Below are positions 36,987 through 45,706 of a stretch of DNA of 64,000 nucleotides, one piece after another; the stretch's first letter is position 1; every line of letters begins with the position of its first letter. Location: assembly GCA_024638655.1 (NCBI GenBank), contig JAHEJW010000014.1, positions 4,991 through 68,990 on the forward strand. Direction: 5' to 3'. The notes under the pieces are model-generated. The model was not told the origin of the DNA, did no database searches, and saw only the letters and a list, made by a program, of their open reading frames with translations. This stretch comes from a bacterium. Lineage in GTDB: Bacteria > Actinomycetota > Acidimicrobiia > Spongiisociales > ZC4RG35. The translations under genes were made by a program, and so were the position numbers.

Positions 36987-37919
36987 GCTGCACCTCCAAT
37001 GGATCGAATAGTGGTGATTGCCAACCCGATCGCCTCCCAATTCACTGGTGGCACTCACCGCGACGTGATGTCGACGCTCGCCAAGAGCCACGATGTCGAA
37101 GCTGTCTGGCCGGCCGATGCCGCCGAGACTTCGCTCGCCGCCGCCCAGGCCGCCCGGGCCGGGGCCTCTGTCGTCGTGGCCATGGGAGGCGACGGCATGG
37201 TGCATCACGTGAGTCAGGGGCTCGTGGGAACGTACAGCACCTTGGGGATCATCCCGGTGGGAACGACCAATGTCGTGGCGAGACTGTTGGGGGTCCCGTT
37301 CCGGGCGTCCAAGGCCGTCAAGCTGATCGATCGCGCAGCTGGAGCATTGCCCATGGGCATGGTCAGGCTGACCCTCCGGCGGGGCACCACCAACACCACC
37401 CACCACGCCGCTTTCGCCGCCGGGTTTGGCCTGGATGCCGAAGTGGTCGTCGAAGCCGATCGTGACCCCTACCGTAAGTACCGGTTCGGCTCTATCCACT
37501 ATGCCCGGACGGCGCTACGCATCGGGCTTGGCCGTTTTCCCTCCCGCAAACCCCACCTCACCATCACGTCGGGAACCCGATCGGCCATGGCGACTGCGGC
37601 GCTGATCCAATTCCGCGGGGTCTACACCTATTTCGGGCGTATCCCCCTTCGTGTCGATCGTGCCGAGCCATCACCGATGACCGTCATGTCCATGAACCGT
37701 CTCCGCCGTCGTCACATCCCCCGGATCCTGATCGGGGCGATCGGCCGCAAGGGTCTCGGGTCGGTACCTGGTGTCGAGGTGTGGCACGGGGTCTCAAGCC
37801 TCGAGATGACTGCCGACCCACCCGTGGCGGCTCAAGCGGATGGGGAGGCTCTGGGACTCGTCGACGGTGCCACTGCCGAGTGGGTTCCCGATGCCCTTCG
37901 GGTGATCGGGGGGCGCTGA
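36981..37919 (+). CDS. Diacylglycerol/sphingosine kinase-family lipid kinase
   Basis: 312 residues. VIANPIAS near the N-terminus, the ATP-binding MGGDGMVHHV and GTTNVVAR motifs, and later AAGFGLDAEVVVEADRDPYRKYRFG all belong to the DAGK catalytic family (YegS/DgkB-like). A role in phospholipid turnover is likely. ATG 36981 has GGAGG with 6-nt spacing, decisive over ATG 36999. The C-terminal AQADGEALG matches the usual substrate-side strand. Confidence 0.87.
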   Translation: MYAAPPMDRIVVIANPIASQFTGGTHRDVMSTLAKSHDVEAVWPADAAETSLAAAQAARAGASVVVAMGGDGMVHHVSQGLVGTYSTLGIIPVGTTNVVARLLGVPFRASKAVKLIDRAAGALPMGMVRLTLRRGTTNTTHHAAFAAGFGLDAEVVVEADRDPYRKYRFGSIHYARTALRIGLGRFPSRKPHLTITSGTRSAMATAALIQFRGVYTYFGRIPLRVDRAEPSPMTVMSMNRLRRRHIPRILIGAIGRKGLGSVPGVEVWHGVSSLEMTADPPVAAQADGEALGLVDGATAEWVPDALRVIGGR

Positions 37920-37922
37920 AAC

Positions 37923-38732
37923 TCAGCTCCGCTGGTGAATGGTGAGTTGAGGAAAGGGGATGGTGATTCCCTCCGACTCGAATCGCTTCTTGACCCTTCG
38001 CAACGCTTCGCGTCTGACGGTCCACCTCTCATCTGCCACAGTCGTCATCCTCATCCGAATCGTGACGGCGGAGTCGCCAAGCTCCTGAACACCGAACACC
38101 TCGACCTCGCCCTTGATTCGATCGCTCCACTCGGGATCAGCGGCCAGTACCTCCAACTCGTCCTTCATGACCTGAAGGGCCCGATCAACGTCGGTGTCGT
38201 AGGCGACACCTACGTCGATGACCGGTTGGGCGAATAGGTTGGTGTAGTTGGTGGAGACTGTGATATGCCCGTTCGGGACGAAATGGACGCTGCCTTCCTG
38301 GTCTCGCAACACGGTCACCCTCAGCTGAATGTCCTCGACGACCCCGGTCGCCCCTGCGATGCTCACCACATCTCCCACCCGGAACTGATCCTCGACCAAG
38401 ATGAAGAAGCCACCGATCACGTCTTTGACCAGGTCCTGGGCCCCAAATCCGATCGCGGCGGCCACTGCGGTACCCACCGCCAGGAATGGAGCCAACCCGA
38501 TCCCCCACACCTGGAGGAGAGCGAGGCCCGCCGTGACGACGACGGCGACCATGACCAGCCGGCGCGCCACGACCCAGAGCGTTCGCACCCTGTCGGCGGT
38601 CTCAGGGCCGCGTTCCTTCACCCTTCCGACGACCCTGCGGCCAAACCTGGTCGCGAGCAGATAGAGGACTGCGGCCACCACCACGACGATCGCGGTACCG
38701 ATCAAACGATCGGCGACACTCATCTCATCCAT
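37923..38732 (-). CDS. mscS: MscS-family mechanosensitive channel
   Basis: 269 residues. One or two N-terminal membrane segments, then the pore helix TAVAAAIGFGAQDLVKDVIGG, the beta domain motif VEDQFRVGDVVSIAGATGVVEDIQLRVT and FVPNGHI. It releases solutes when the membrane is stretched after osmotic downshift. ATG 38732 is used, ATG 38723 is close. It is 11 bp below the dynamin-like GTPase gene, suggesting one operon. Confidence 0.9.
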   Translation of the reverse strand: MDEMSVADRLIGTAIVVVVAAVLYLLATRFGRRVVGRVKERGPETADRVRTLWVVARRLVMVAVVVTAGLALLQVWGIGLAPFLAVGTAVAAAIGFGAQDLVKDVIGGFFILVEDQFRVGDVVSIAGATGVVEDIQLRVTVLRDQEGSVHFVPNGHITVSTNYTNLFAQPVIDVGVAYDTDVDRALQVMKDELEVLAADPEWSDRIKGEVEVFGVQELGDSAVTIRMRMTTVADERWTVRREALRRVKKRFESEGITIPFPQLTIHQRS

Positions 38733-38743
38733 CGGCAAGCAGG

Positions 38744-39946
38744 TTAAACACCCATCCTCGTGCGAACCGCGGCGGCAGATATCGAGAGGTCTGTGACCAG
38801 CGCCAAGGCCGAGGCGCGAGCTCTCAGGATCTCCCGCACCTGCCCGAGCACTCGGTCCGAGATCGCGGCCCCCCATGCGGCATCACCGACTTTGTCTGAG
38901 AGATTGCCTACGCCCGGGGCGGTTGCCCCGCCGTCTGGCTTCCCTCTCACATCCTCGACGAGTTGCTGGATCTCTATCGGCACTCTGGCAGCGGCCGACC
39001 GCAACCGCTGACCGGTGACTGCTCCAACCTCGTTCGAGAGACCCTCGACGAAAGCGACGAGGCGGTCGCTCGCTTCGTTCTCCTTGTTCATCACTATCGC
39101 TCGTGTGACCTCCTCGGTCACGGCTGAGGCTCGAGCTTCGTAGTCCAGATTCGATGGCCCGAGTGCGCCAATCAGGCTGGAAGCGGTTTCCTGGAGATCG
39201 ACCAAGGCTCTGGCAATCACACCCGAGCTCCTTCTCGACCTCAACTCGTCGATGAGCTCCACGATTCCGCTGGGTGGGCCCGATCGAGGCGCTGCGGCCG
39301 TTGGTCGGACGGTGGGTGACTCCATACCGTCGTCGACCAATGCCCGGTGGAAGTCGGACAGCACCATGGTCCTGGTCTCACCGGAGAGACGATCTGCCTG
39401 GTTCAAGACGAACAGGAAACGGCCTGAATGTGCCAAGAGGGGTCGCAGGTAGTCGTGATGCAGCGAGGAGTCGCGGTACTTCTCCGGGTCGACGACCCAG
39501 ACGATCACATCGAGATGGGGAACCAGTGTCTCCACTTGCAGCCGATGGCCGAGCTCGACGCTATCGGTGTCAGGCAGATCGATCAGGCACAGCCAGTCCG
39601 GCATCTCCGTTGACGCCACGTCCTCGACACCGAGGTCGTTGAAGTACCCCCGGACCTGTCTCGACGAGCGGGCACTGAGCACCGCCAGAGGTCGGTCGGT
39701 GGTGGGTCTCAGACCACCCACGACTGCGACCTCAGACCCGGCGATCGCGTTGACCAGGCTGGACTTGCCCGATCCAGTGCCGCCGGCGAACCCGACCAGG
39801 AGAAGATCCTCCGGATAGTCGAGACGACGGCGCAGCATGGACGCTGCCCGTGCGATCGGTGCCGTTATCGAATCGTCGGCGAGCAGTGATGCCGCCGCAA
39901 CCGCCAGGTCTGCCTTCTCCAGGAGCCCGGCGATGGAGTCAGGCAT
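38744..39946 (-). CDS. Dynamin-like GTPase, shorter member of a pair
   Basis: 400 residues. P-loop GGTGSGKSS, switch I LRPTTDRP, G3 DLPDTDS and G4 NQAD give a complete GTP site in the N-terminal half; the rest is helical. The arrangement resembles actinobacterial dynamin-like pairs (IniA/IniC, DynA/DynB), but I see no clear membrane segment. It overlaps the upstream partner by 8 bp and is followed by mscS. A role in membrane maintenance or stress is inferred. Confidence 0.78.
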   Translation of the reverse strand: MPDSIAGLLEKADLAVAAASLLADDSITAPIARAASMLRRRLDYPEDLLLVGFAGGTGSGKSSLVNAIAGSEVAVVGGLRPTTDRPLAVLSARSSRQVRGYFNDLGVEDVASTEMPDWLCLIDLPDTDSVELGHRLQVETLVPHLDVIVWVVDPEKYRDSSLHHDYLRPLLAHSGRFLFVLNQADRLSGETRTMVLSDFHRALVDDGMESPTVRPTAAAPRSGPPSGIVELIDELRSRRSSGVIARALVDLQETASSLIGALGPSNLDYEARASAVTEEVTRAIVMNKENEASDRLVAFVEGLSNEVGAVTGQRLRSAAARVPIEIQQLVEDVRGKPDGGATAPGVGNLSDKVGDAAWGAAISDRVLGQVREILRARASALALVTDLSISAAAVRTRMGV

Positions 39947-41411
39947 CAGCGAAGTGGGACCTCACGATGAGGCTCGAAGCCGCCATCCTCAATCGCTTCG
40001 CATCTCTCTTGTCGAAAGGCAGCCCGTTGACGCTCTCGAAAATGCTCCGCGCCGTCGAGTCGTAGATCGGCTCGATATGTCCCTCGAGAGACGCCCTCGC
40101 ACGCGACAGAAGCGACGGGTCGTCGAAAAGGTGGTCGAATGCTGGCGTCCGCTGCCCACGGACGGAGGCGTCGGCGAGGACGAGAGCACCAAGACGTCTC
40201 CCGACTATGCGGTTGGAGGCGGCGACATCGAAGAGCTCCTCGAGCCATATTGCCGCCGCGCGACCGGTCATAGTGCGAGCTTCGGCGACCACCTCCGCCT
40301 CTAGGCTTCGCTTATCTCCGGCTGCGAGTCTTCGCAGGTCGGCTTCGACGAGGGCAGCCAAACGCCGGGCTCCACGCGAACGGACCATCTCCCAACGATC
40401 GCGCCCGACGCGATTGCGCCAACGCCAACCGGGGCGGCGCATCGGGCTGTCGGGTAGGTCGGTGGTTGGCAGACCGTCGAACAGGGAGGCAAGTTCGAGG
40501 TGTCCCACTGCCCGGCGAAACGAGGTGCGGGTCTTCTGCTCGTGTTCTCCGAAGCCCTCGACCGCGGTTTCCAGACCGTCGGCAAGAGTCATCACCTCCC
40601 TCGCCGTCGAGTTCATCACTCGCTCCAGGATCCCCTGACGCGTCGTGTCGATATCGGCGACGAGTCCCACAATCCTTCTCTGCAGCTCCCTGACGGCGAT
40701 GGACGGCACGTGATGGATGTTTGCGGCGACGTGGTGCTCGGCTACCCGGATGATGTCGGATTCCAAGCCCTGGTTCCGCAGCCGGGCCCCGAAGTCCGTG
40801 ACCGCGGCCGCAGACGAAGGCGTTATCCGGTTGAGCACATGGATCACGGGTGCACCTCGCGAAACGGCACGCCTGAGGACCTCCCAGGGGACGAGGTCGG
40901 AGTACCTGAGCACCGACGTCACGAACACCACGATGTCGGCGTTGTCGATGAGTATCTCTGCGGTGGCGCGGTTCTGTGCGGATGTGGAGTCGATGTCTGG
41001 AGTGTCCACGAGAGCAACATCCGAGAGGATGGGTGCGCCACCCACCACCACTTCACATACAACCCCGGAGATTTGCTCGAAAGCGGAAGCATGCTGAGAG
41101 GAGGACATGACCAAGGGCCCTCTGGTCGTTGGTCTGAGTGGCCCGGTCTCAGAAATGTCCATGCCCGCCAGGGTGTTCACCAAGGTCGACTTCCCCGAGC
41201 CCGTCGGCCCGGCAAAGACCACCGTGAGAGGCACCTCATCACCGCTCACGCGTGGGATCAGGTATGAGCTGATCGAACGGGTGAGACGATCTCTGACGGC
41301 GGCGAGGCCAGGGATCACCTGGTTGCCAGACTCCAGTTCCAGGGCCTCCAAAGCAACAGCTACGAGACCTAGATCGTCAACCAGTCTGCGGTTTTCCTCC
41401 AGAGGGAGCAC
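39939..41411 (-). CDS. Dynamin-like GTPase, longer member of a pair
   Basis: 490 residues. P-loop GPTGSGKST near residue 70, switch I GPLRPTTRGP, G3 DTPDID; the G4 position reads LNRIT, so the usual NKxD is altered. The remaining 250 residues are helical with basic patches. With the next gene it forms a tandem pair. The start GTG 41411 lies inside a perfect 16-bp palindrome, and no ribosome site is visible, so the transcript may be leaderless. Confidence 0.76.
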   Translation of the reverse strand: MLPLEENRRLVDDLGLVAVALEALELESGNQVIPGLAAVRDRLTRSISSYLIPRVSGDEVPLTVVFAGPTGSGKSTLVNTLAGMDISETGPLRPTTRGPLVMSSSQHASAFEQISGVVCEVVVGGAPILSDVALVDTPDIDSTSAQNRATAEILIDNADIVVFVTSVLRYSDLVPWEVLRRAVSRGAPVIHVLNRITPSSAAAVTDFGARLRNQGLESDIIRVAEHHVAANIHHVPSIAVRELQRRIVGLVADIDTTRQGILERVMNSTAREVMTLADGLETAVEGFGEHEQKTRTSFRRAVGHLELASLFDGLPTTDLPDSPMRRPGWRWRNRVGRDRWEMVRSRGARRLAALVEADLRRLAAGDKRSLEAEVVAEARTMTGRAAAIWLEELFDVAASNRIVGRRLGALVLADASVRGQRTPAFDHLFDDPSLLSRARASLEGHIEPIYDSTARSIFESVNGLPFDKRDAKRLRMAASSLIVRSHFADA

Positions 41412-41424
41412 AATCGCGATTGTG
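41409..41424. promoter_or_regulatory. Perfect 16-bp palindrome at the start of the dynamin pair operon
   Basis: CACAATCGCGATTGTG is perfectly self-complementary and covers the GTG start of the longer dynamin-like gene. It sits in the 39-bp gap with the dioxygenase gene. A transcription-factor site is plausible; the factor is unknown. Confidence 0.45.
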
Positions 41425-41450
41425 GCACGGACGATGGTTCAATCGCTGAT

Positions 41451-42326
41451 TTAACCGGTCCATCCCCCCGCAGGTTGCTCGAACCAAACGTGCACCTGGC
41501 CGGTGCCGGTGGCGTTCTCGTAGTCGGAGAGCATCACGCCTTCCGCGGTGCAATCCGGGCCACCGATTGACCCCAGCATCATCAGGTAGTGGCCGAAGTC
41601 CCCCTCGGGGTTGTGAGGGAAGTAGTCGTCCATGTTCTCGACGATCTTGCGGTGGTCCCCAGCCCTCATCCACTCGAGGCGTTTCTCGTCGGCCGCTCTG
41701 GCCTCAGGCGTGAAGATGTGGACGGGGTCGGAAGCCTCGTGCTTGGGGAGCTCCCTCAGCGGCCAGAAGGTGTGACTCATCCCGCCTGAGGCGAGTACCA
41801 CGGCCCGCCGGTCGAGACGGCTCACCGCATCACCGATTGCCTGGCCCATCGTCAGGAAGTCGTCGGTCTCCCCGGTTTGGACGACCGAAATGGAAACCAC
41901 TCGCTCACCGCCGTGCAGGTAGTGCACCAGGTTCACCGTTGCGTAGTAGACCGGCAGGTACTCGTCCTCTGAGGCATGCGTGGGTTGGCCGAGCTCCTTG
42001 CCGATCTCGGCCATGGCATGGGCCAACTCCGGATCACCGTCGTAGTCGTAAGGAACACCCGCCATCCCGCGGGGCAACTCCGACGAGGTCATGCGACCGG
42101 TCCGCCTGCCATGTGCCGACACCACGTGCTCGACGGTGGTGAACCAGTGCGAATCGATGATCACGATGGTGTCCGGGCGAAGCCGATCGAGGATCTCGCC
42201 ACGGAGCCTAACCAAGCCCGGCACCAGGCTTATCTCCTCTCCCTCGTTCAACTGGCGCCTCGTCGCCTCGTCGAACATGATGGTGGGGGCGTGGCTCAAG
42301 AGGCCGGCTCCGACGATCTCACCCAT
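41451..42326 (-). CDS. Class III extradiol ring-cleavage dioxygenase (LigB-type, HpaD-like)
   Basis: 291 residues. Features shared with homoprotocatechuate 2,3-dioxygenase HpaD of E. coli: GLLSHAPTI at the N-terminus (metal His), IIDSHWFTT (His), SSELPRGMAGVPYDYDGDPELA, VLASGGMSHTF (catalytic His) and GTGQVHVWF at the end. It would cleave a catechol-type ring with Fe2+ and O2. ATG 42326 has AGGAG 7 nt upstream. An operator-like palindrome and -10 box lie just upstream, next to a marR gene, so it is probably induced by its substrate. Confidence 0.87.
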   Translation of the reverse strand: MGEIVGAGLLSHAPTIMFDEATRRQLNEGEEISLVPGLVRLRGEILDRLRPDTIVIIDSHWFTTVEHVVSAHGRRTGRMTSSELPRGMAGVPYDYDGDPELAHAMAEIGKELGQPTHASEDEYLPVYYATVNLVHYLHGGERVVSISVVQTGETDDFLTMGQAIGDAVSRLDRRAVVLASGGMSHTFWPLRELPKHEASDPVHIFTPEARAADEKRLEWMRAGDHRKIVENMDDYFPHNPEGDFGHYLMMLGSIGGPDCTAEGVMLSDYENATGTGQVHVWFEQPAGGWTG

Positions 42327-42341
42327 TTGCTGACTCCTGTT

Positions 42342-42359
42342 TCGTTAGGGACCTAACGA
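42342..42359. promoter_or_regulatory. MarR-type operator palindrome
   Basis: TCGTTAGG-GA-CCTAACGA is a perfect 8-bp inverted repeat with a 2-bp centre, a typical MarR-family site. It lies between the dioxygenase start (42326) and the end of the marR gene (42384), directly downstream of a -10 box, where a bound repressor would block transcription. Confidence 0.75.
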
Positions 42360-42360
42360 C

Positions 42361-42366
42361 ATCCTA
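42361..42366 (-). promoter_or_regulatory. -10 box for the dioxygenase gene
   Basis: TAGGAT read leftwards sits 1 bp upstream of the operator and about 35 bp upstream of the ATG at 42326. The transcript would start inside the operator. No clear -35. Confidence 0.5.
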
Positions 42367-42383
42367 GGGACCGGGCACCGGGC

Positions 42384-42917
42384 TCAGCGCTCCCCGACCA
42401 ACTCCACCTCGTCTGCGTTTGCGGTGACCTTTCGGAGCAGTCTCGCCAGCTGGCGGCGTTCGTCCGAGCTCAGGTCCGCAGTGAACTTCGCCTCATACTG
42501 GTTGAAGATCGGGAAGATCCCCTCGATCTTGGCCAGCCCCGCCGACTGCAACCCAACCAATACTTTCCGACCGTCGTCGGGGTGTCTGGTACGGCTGACC
42601 AAACCGCCACGTTCCAACGTGGCGAGCATCCCGCTGAGAGTTCCCTTGGCCAACCCGCACTCCTTGGCGAGTGTTCCGGTGTCGCGGTTGCCCCATACCC
42701 AGAGGACGAACAGGATGGTGAAGCCACCCCAGCTGAGCCCCGCCTGCCCGAGCACCTCTCGCTCCATTCGGTTTCGCATCGCATTCGCGGCCCGGTAGAC
42801 GTTGGAAACGGCGAGCAGTGCATCGAAGTCGAGCGGACGATCCCCGAGCCGGGTCCTGATGTCGCGCTCGGCTTCAAGAACGACCTCCGCGTCCTGATCA
42901 CTCAAGGGTCGGGGCAT
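42384..42917 (-). CDS. MarR-family transcriptional repressor (HpaR-like)
   Basis: 177 residues. A winged helix-turn-helix with LSWGGFTILFVLWVWG, then the recognition region TLAKECGLAKGTLSGMLATLERGGLVSR and the wing HPDDGRKVLVGL. ATG 42917 has AGGA 6-7 nt upstream. It diverges from the aldehyde dehydrogenase gene by 64 bp and lies upstream of the dioxygenase, whose operator it probably binds. Inducer presumably an aromatic acid or its ring-cleavage product. Confidence 0.88.
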   Translation of the reverse strand: MPRPLSDQDAEVVLEAERDIRTRLGDRPLDFDALLAVSNVYRAANAMRNRMEREVLGQAGLSWGGFTILFVLWVWGNRDTGTLAKECGLAKGTLSGMLATLERGGLVSRTRHPDDGRKVLVGLQSAGLAKIEGIFPIFNQYEAKFTADLSSDERRQLARLLRKVTANADEVELVGER

Positions 42918-42981
42918 CTCCGGTCCTGGGCAGCTGGACGCCGAGTTTATCCTCAGGGCTCCTGGCGGACCCGGAGGCCCA

Positions 42982-44445
42982 ATGCCGTCGCAAAGAGTCG
43001 AGATCTCCGATGTGGCTGTGTCACCGGACCACTTCATCGGGGGTCGCCGCGTGACTTCGGAACTCACTTTCGAGGTCAGGTCCCCCCTCGACTGGGATTG
43101 GAAGCTCGCCGATGTGGCACGCGGTGACGCCCTGACTGCCGACCTGGCGGTCTCCGCCGCCGTCAAGGCGTTCGATGGGTGGTCGAGCCTTTCGGCTGAA
43201 GAGCGAGCACGCTTCCTGCACCGGCTCGCCGACCTGATCGACGACAACATCGACGACCTGGCCGTGGTCGAGTGCGTAGACATGGCGATGCTTCTCGAGA
43301 GCCTCCAGAAACGCGTCATCCATCGCGGCGCTGAGAACTTACGGAACTACGCCGACCTGGCCGCCGGGCATGAGCCGCGTCGTTGGAGCTCCAAAGGGAC
43401 GGACAACGTCGTGCAGCGGATGCCAGCAGGGCCCGCGGTGATCATCACACCTTGGAATGCACCGTGGCTCCTCTCCACATGGAAGGTCGCTCCGGCCCTG
43501 GCTGCGGGGAACACGGTCATACTCAAACCGGCCGAGTGGGCGCCCCTTTCTGGCTCACTCCTCGCCGACCTGGCCGCAGAAGCCGGCTTTCCCCCCGGGG
43601 TGCTGAACATCGTCCAAGGCATGGGTGATGAGGTCGGCGCTGCCCTGGTCGCCGATCAACGGGTGCGACGCATCTCCTTCACAGGATCCCCCGAGACCGC
43701 CCGGCACATCGGCGTCAGCGCAGCACGCAACATCGTCCCATTCACGGCCGAGCTCGGTGGGAAGGGGCCGTTCATCGTCTTCGCCGACTCGGACCTCGAC
43801 GCCGCGGCGAAGAAGGCTGCCGGTCAGTACGACGACTCGGGTCAGGTATGTCTCGCCGGCACGCGGCTCCTGGTCGAGGAATCGGTCAGTGATGAGTTCG
43901 TCGGTCTCTTCGACAAGCACACCGACGCTCACGTCCTCGGTGACAGTCGCAACCCCTCAACCACCATCTCGCCTCTGATCCACCCCGACCACCTGGCTCG
44001 GGTGGAAGGGTTCGTCGATCGGGCCCGGGAAGCCGGCGAGACGATCATGCGTGGCGGCGACCGTTGGAGACAGGACGGTCTCTGGTACGAGCCGACTCTG
44101 ATCCGACCCCGTCACAACGACGCCGAGGTGGTCCAGCGGGAGATATTCGGACCGGTTCTCACGTACCAGACCTTCTCCACCGAGGACGAGGCCATATCGC
44201 TCGCCAACTCGACCCGCTACGGGCTCTCAGGGATCGTGTACACGGGCTCACGAGAGCGTGCCGAGCGAGTGGGGTCGAGTGTGCGTGCCGGTACGGTCTG
44301 GGTCAACACCTTCCTGGTGCGCGACCTGACCGCTCCCTTTGGCGGCTGTCGAATGTCGGGAATCGGACGCGAAGGCGGCGACTACGCCCTCGATTTCCAC
44401 TCCGATCTAAAGACGGTCCAGATCAGCCAGGGCTCGGTGGATTGA
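42982..44445 (+). CDS. Aldehyde dehydrogenase (HpaE/hydroxymuconic semialdehyde dehydrogenase-like)
   Basis: 487 residues of the ALDH superfamily. PWNAPWLLSTWKVAPALAAGN binds NAD, ELGGKGP holds the general-base Glu, SGQVCLAGTR the catalytic Cys, and EIFGPV is the late motif. The closeness to a LigB dioxygenase suggests it oxidises the ring-cleavage semialdehyde (5-carboxymethyl-2-hydroxymuconate semialdehyde or similar), though general ALDHs look alike. GGAGG lies 4 nt before ATG 42982. Its 3' end overlaps the convergent CPA1 gene by 23 bp. Confidence 0.86.
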   Translation: MPSQRVEISDVAVSPDHFIGGRRVTSELTFEVRSPLDWDWKLADVARGDALTADLAVSAAVKAFDGWSSLSAEERARFLHRLADLIDDNIDDLAVVECVDMAMLLESLQKRVIHRGAENLRNYADLAAGHEPRRWSSKGTDNVVQRMPAGPAVIITPWNAPWLLSTWKVAPALAAGNTVILKPAEWAPLSGSLLADLAAEAGFPPGVLNIVQGMGDEVGAALVADQRVRRISFTGSPETARHIGVSAARNIVPFTAELGGKGPFIVFADSDLDAAAKKAAGQYDDSGQVCLAGTRLLVEESVSDEFVGLFDKHTDAHVLGDSRNPSTTISPLIHPDHLARVEGFVDRAREAGETIMRGGDRWRQDGLWYEPTLIRPRHNDAEVVQREIFGPVLTYQTFSTEDEAISLANSTRYGLSGIVYTGSRERAERVGSSVRAGTVWVNTFLVRDLTAPFGGCRMSGIGREGGDYALDFHSDLKTVQISQGSVD

Positions 44446-45703
44446 CCGTCTTGGTGGGGTGGTCGTGTGCCCCTCCCATCTCGGGCATCTCCTCTTCCTG
44501 CCGGGCATCGATACGGGCTGACAGCCAGTTGGAGAGAGGCGTCGCGCTCAGGCCATGGACGAAGACCGACAGGACGACGGTCAGAAGCACGACATCGAAG
44601 ACCTCCGATGGCATGGTCCCGAGCTCCTCGAAAGCAACGAGCATGAAAACCACGGTGGCCAGCCCCCTGGGCCCGAACCAGCCGAGAAAGACGGTCGTCG
44701 ACAACATCAGCTTCTGACCGATCAGGGAGAGAGAAATCGCCAGGGGGCGGATCACGAACAGTGAGATGAGAGCGAGAGCCCAGACCACCGGCTCGACTCC
44801 GTCCCTAAGGATTTCGCGAGCCGGGCCGGCCCCTATCAGCACGAAGGCGACGAGGACGAGAGTTCGCCCCTCCGTCCTGGCGAACTCATAGAGGTACTCA
44901 CACCGGGGTCGCACCCGGGCGGCCAGCACCGCCCCGGTCACGAAGGTCGCCACGAACCCGCTCCCGTCGAAGACCTGGGCGGTTGCGAAGGCGAGCAAGG
45001 CCAGGGCGACGGCCGAGATCTTCTGATGGAGCGGGCTCATCCAACCGTGATGTGTCCCCTTCCCGATGATCACGGCGCCGGTGAAGCCGAAGGCCAGGCC
45101 GCCGATCAATCCGAGCCCGACTTGCTGGGTGAAGATCCCAACCGCATTCGCAGCACCGTTTCCGCCGGCCTGGGCCTCCACACCCAGCGCGATGAAAAGG
45201 GCCGGCAGGGCGAGACCGTCGTTCAGTCCCGACTCGATGTTGAGCGTCTGTCGGACGCGGATCGGGAGACGCTCGGATTCGAGCACCGGCTCGGCCAGGG
45301 CGGCGTCTGTCGGTGCGAGGATCACCCCGATCAGGAGGGCGATTCCGATCGTGACCTCATCGAAGAGCCACCAGCCGGCCAGGGCTCCCCCGAGTATCGC
45401 CAGTGGCATGCCGATCAGGAGCATCCGCGTCGGCCAGGCGTAGCCCAGGCGAAGTTGGGCGACGTCTATGCGCGCTGCGTCGGCGAACAAGACGAGGGCC
45501 AGGGTCAGCTCGAGGAATGTGAGTACCGCCGGGTCCTCCAACCCAACCGGCTCGATACCCAGGACCGCCCCGATGACGACTCCGACCATCATGGCGACCA
45601 TGGGCTCGGTGAGCCACGCCTTGTAGAGCCTGCCGGACACCGCCACGACGGCGAACACGGCGCCGGCGATCACGATGATGACGGGCGCTATCTCTGTGGA
45701 CAC
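44423..45703 (-). CDS. CPA1-type sodium:proton antiporter
   Basis: 426 residues, about 12 membrane segments. The conserved ion-binding region is APTDAALAEPVL followed by LNIESGLNDGLALP, typical of NhaP/CPA1. The start is GTG 45703 with GGGGGAAG 7 nt upstream, 3 bp below the previous stop, so it is the last gene of the glutamine-synthetase-like operon. Why an antiporter shares this operon is unclear; it might couple uptake or pH balance to amine use. Confidence 0.87.
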   Translation of the reverse strand: MSTEIAPVIIVIAGAVFAVVAVSGRLYKAWLTEPMVAMMVGVVIGAVLGIEPVGLEDPAVLTFLELTLALVLFADAARIDVAQLRLGYAWPTRMLLIGMPLAILGGALAGWWLFDEVTIGIALLIGVILAPTDAALAEPVLESERLPIRVRQTLNIESGLNDGLALPALFIALGVEAQAGGNGAANAVGIFTQQVGLGLIGGLAFGFTGAVIIGKGTHHGWMSPLHQKISAVALALLAFATAQVFDGSGFVATFVTGAVLAARVRPRCEYLYEFARTEGRTLVLVAFVLIGAGPAREILRDGVEPVVWALALISLFVIRPLAISLSLIGQKLMLSTTVFLGWFGPRGLATVVFMLVAFEELGTMPSEVFDVVLLTVVLSVFVHGLSATPLSNWLSARIDARQEEEMPEMGGAHDHPTKTVNPPSPG

Positions 45704-45706
45704 CTG

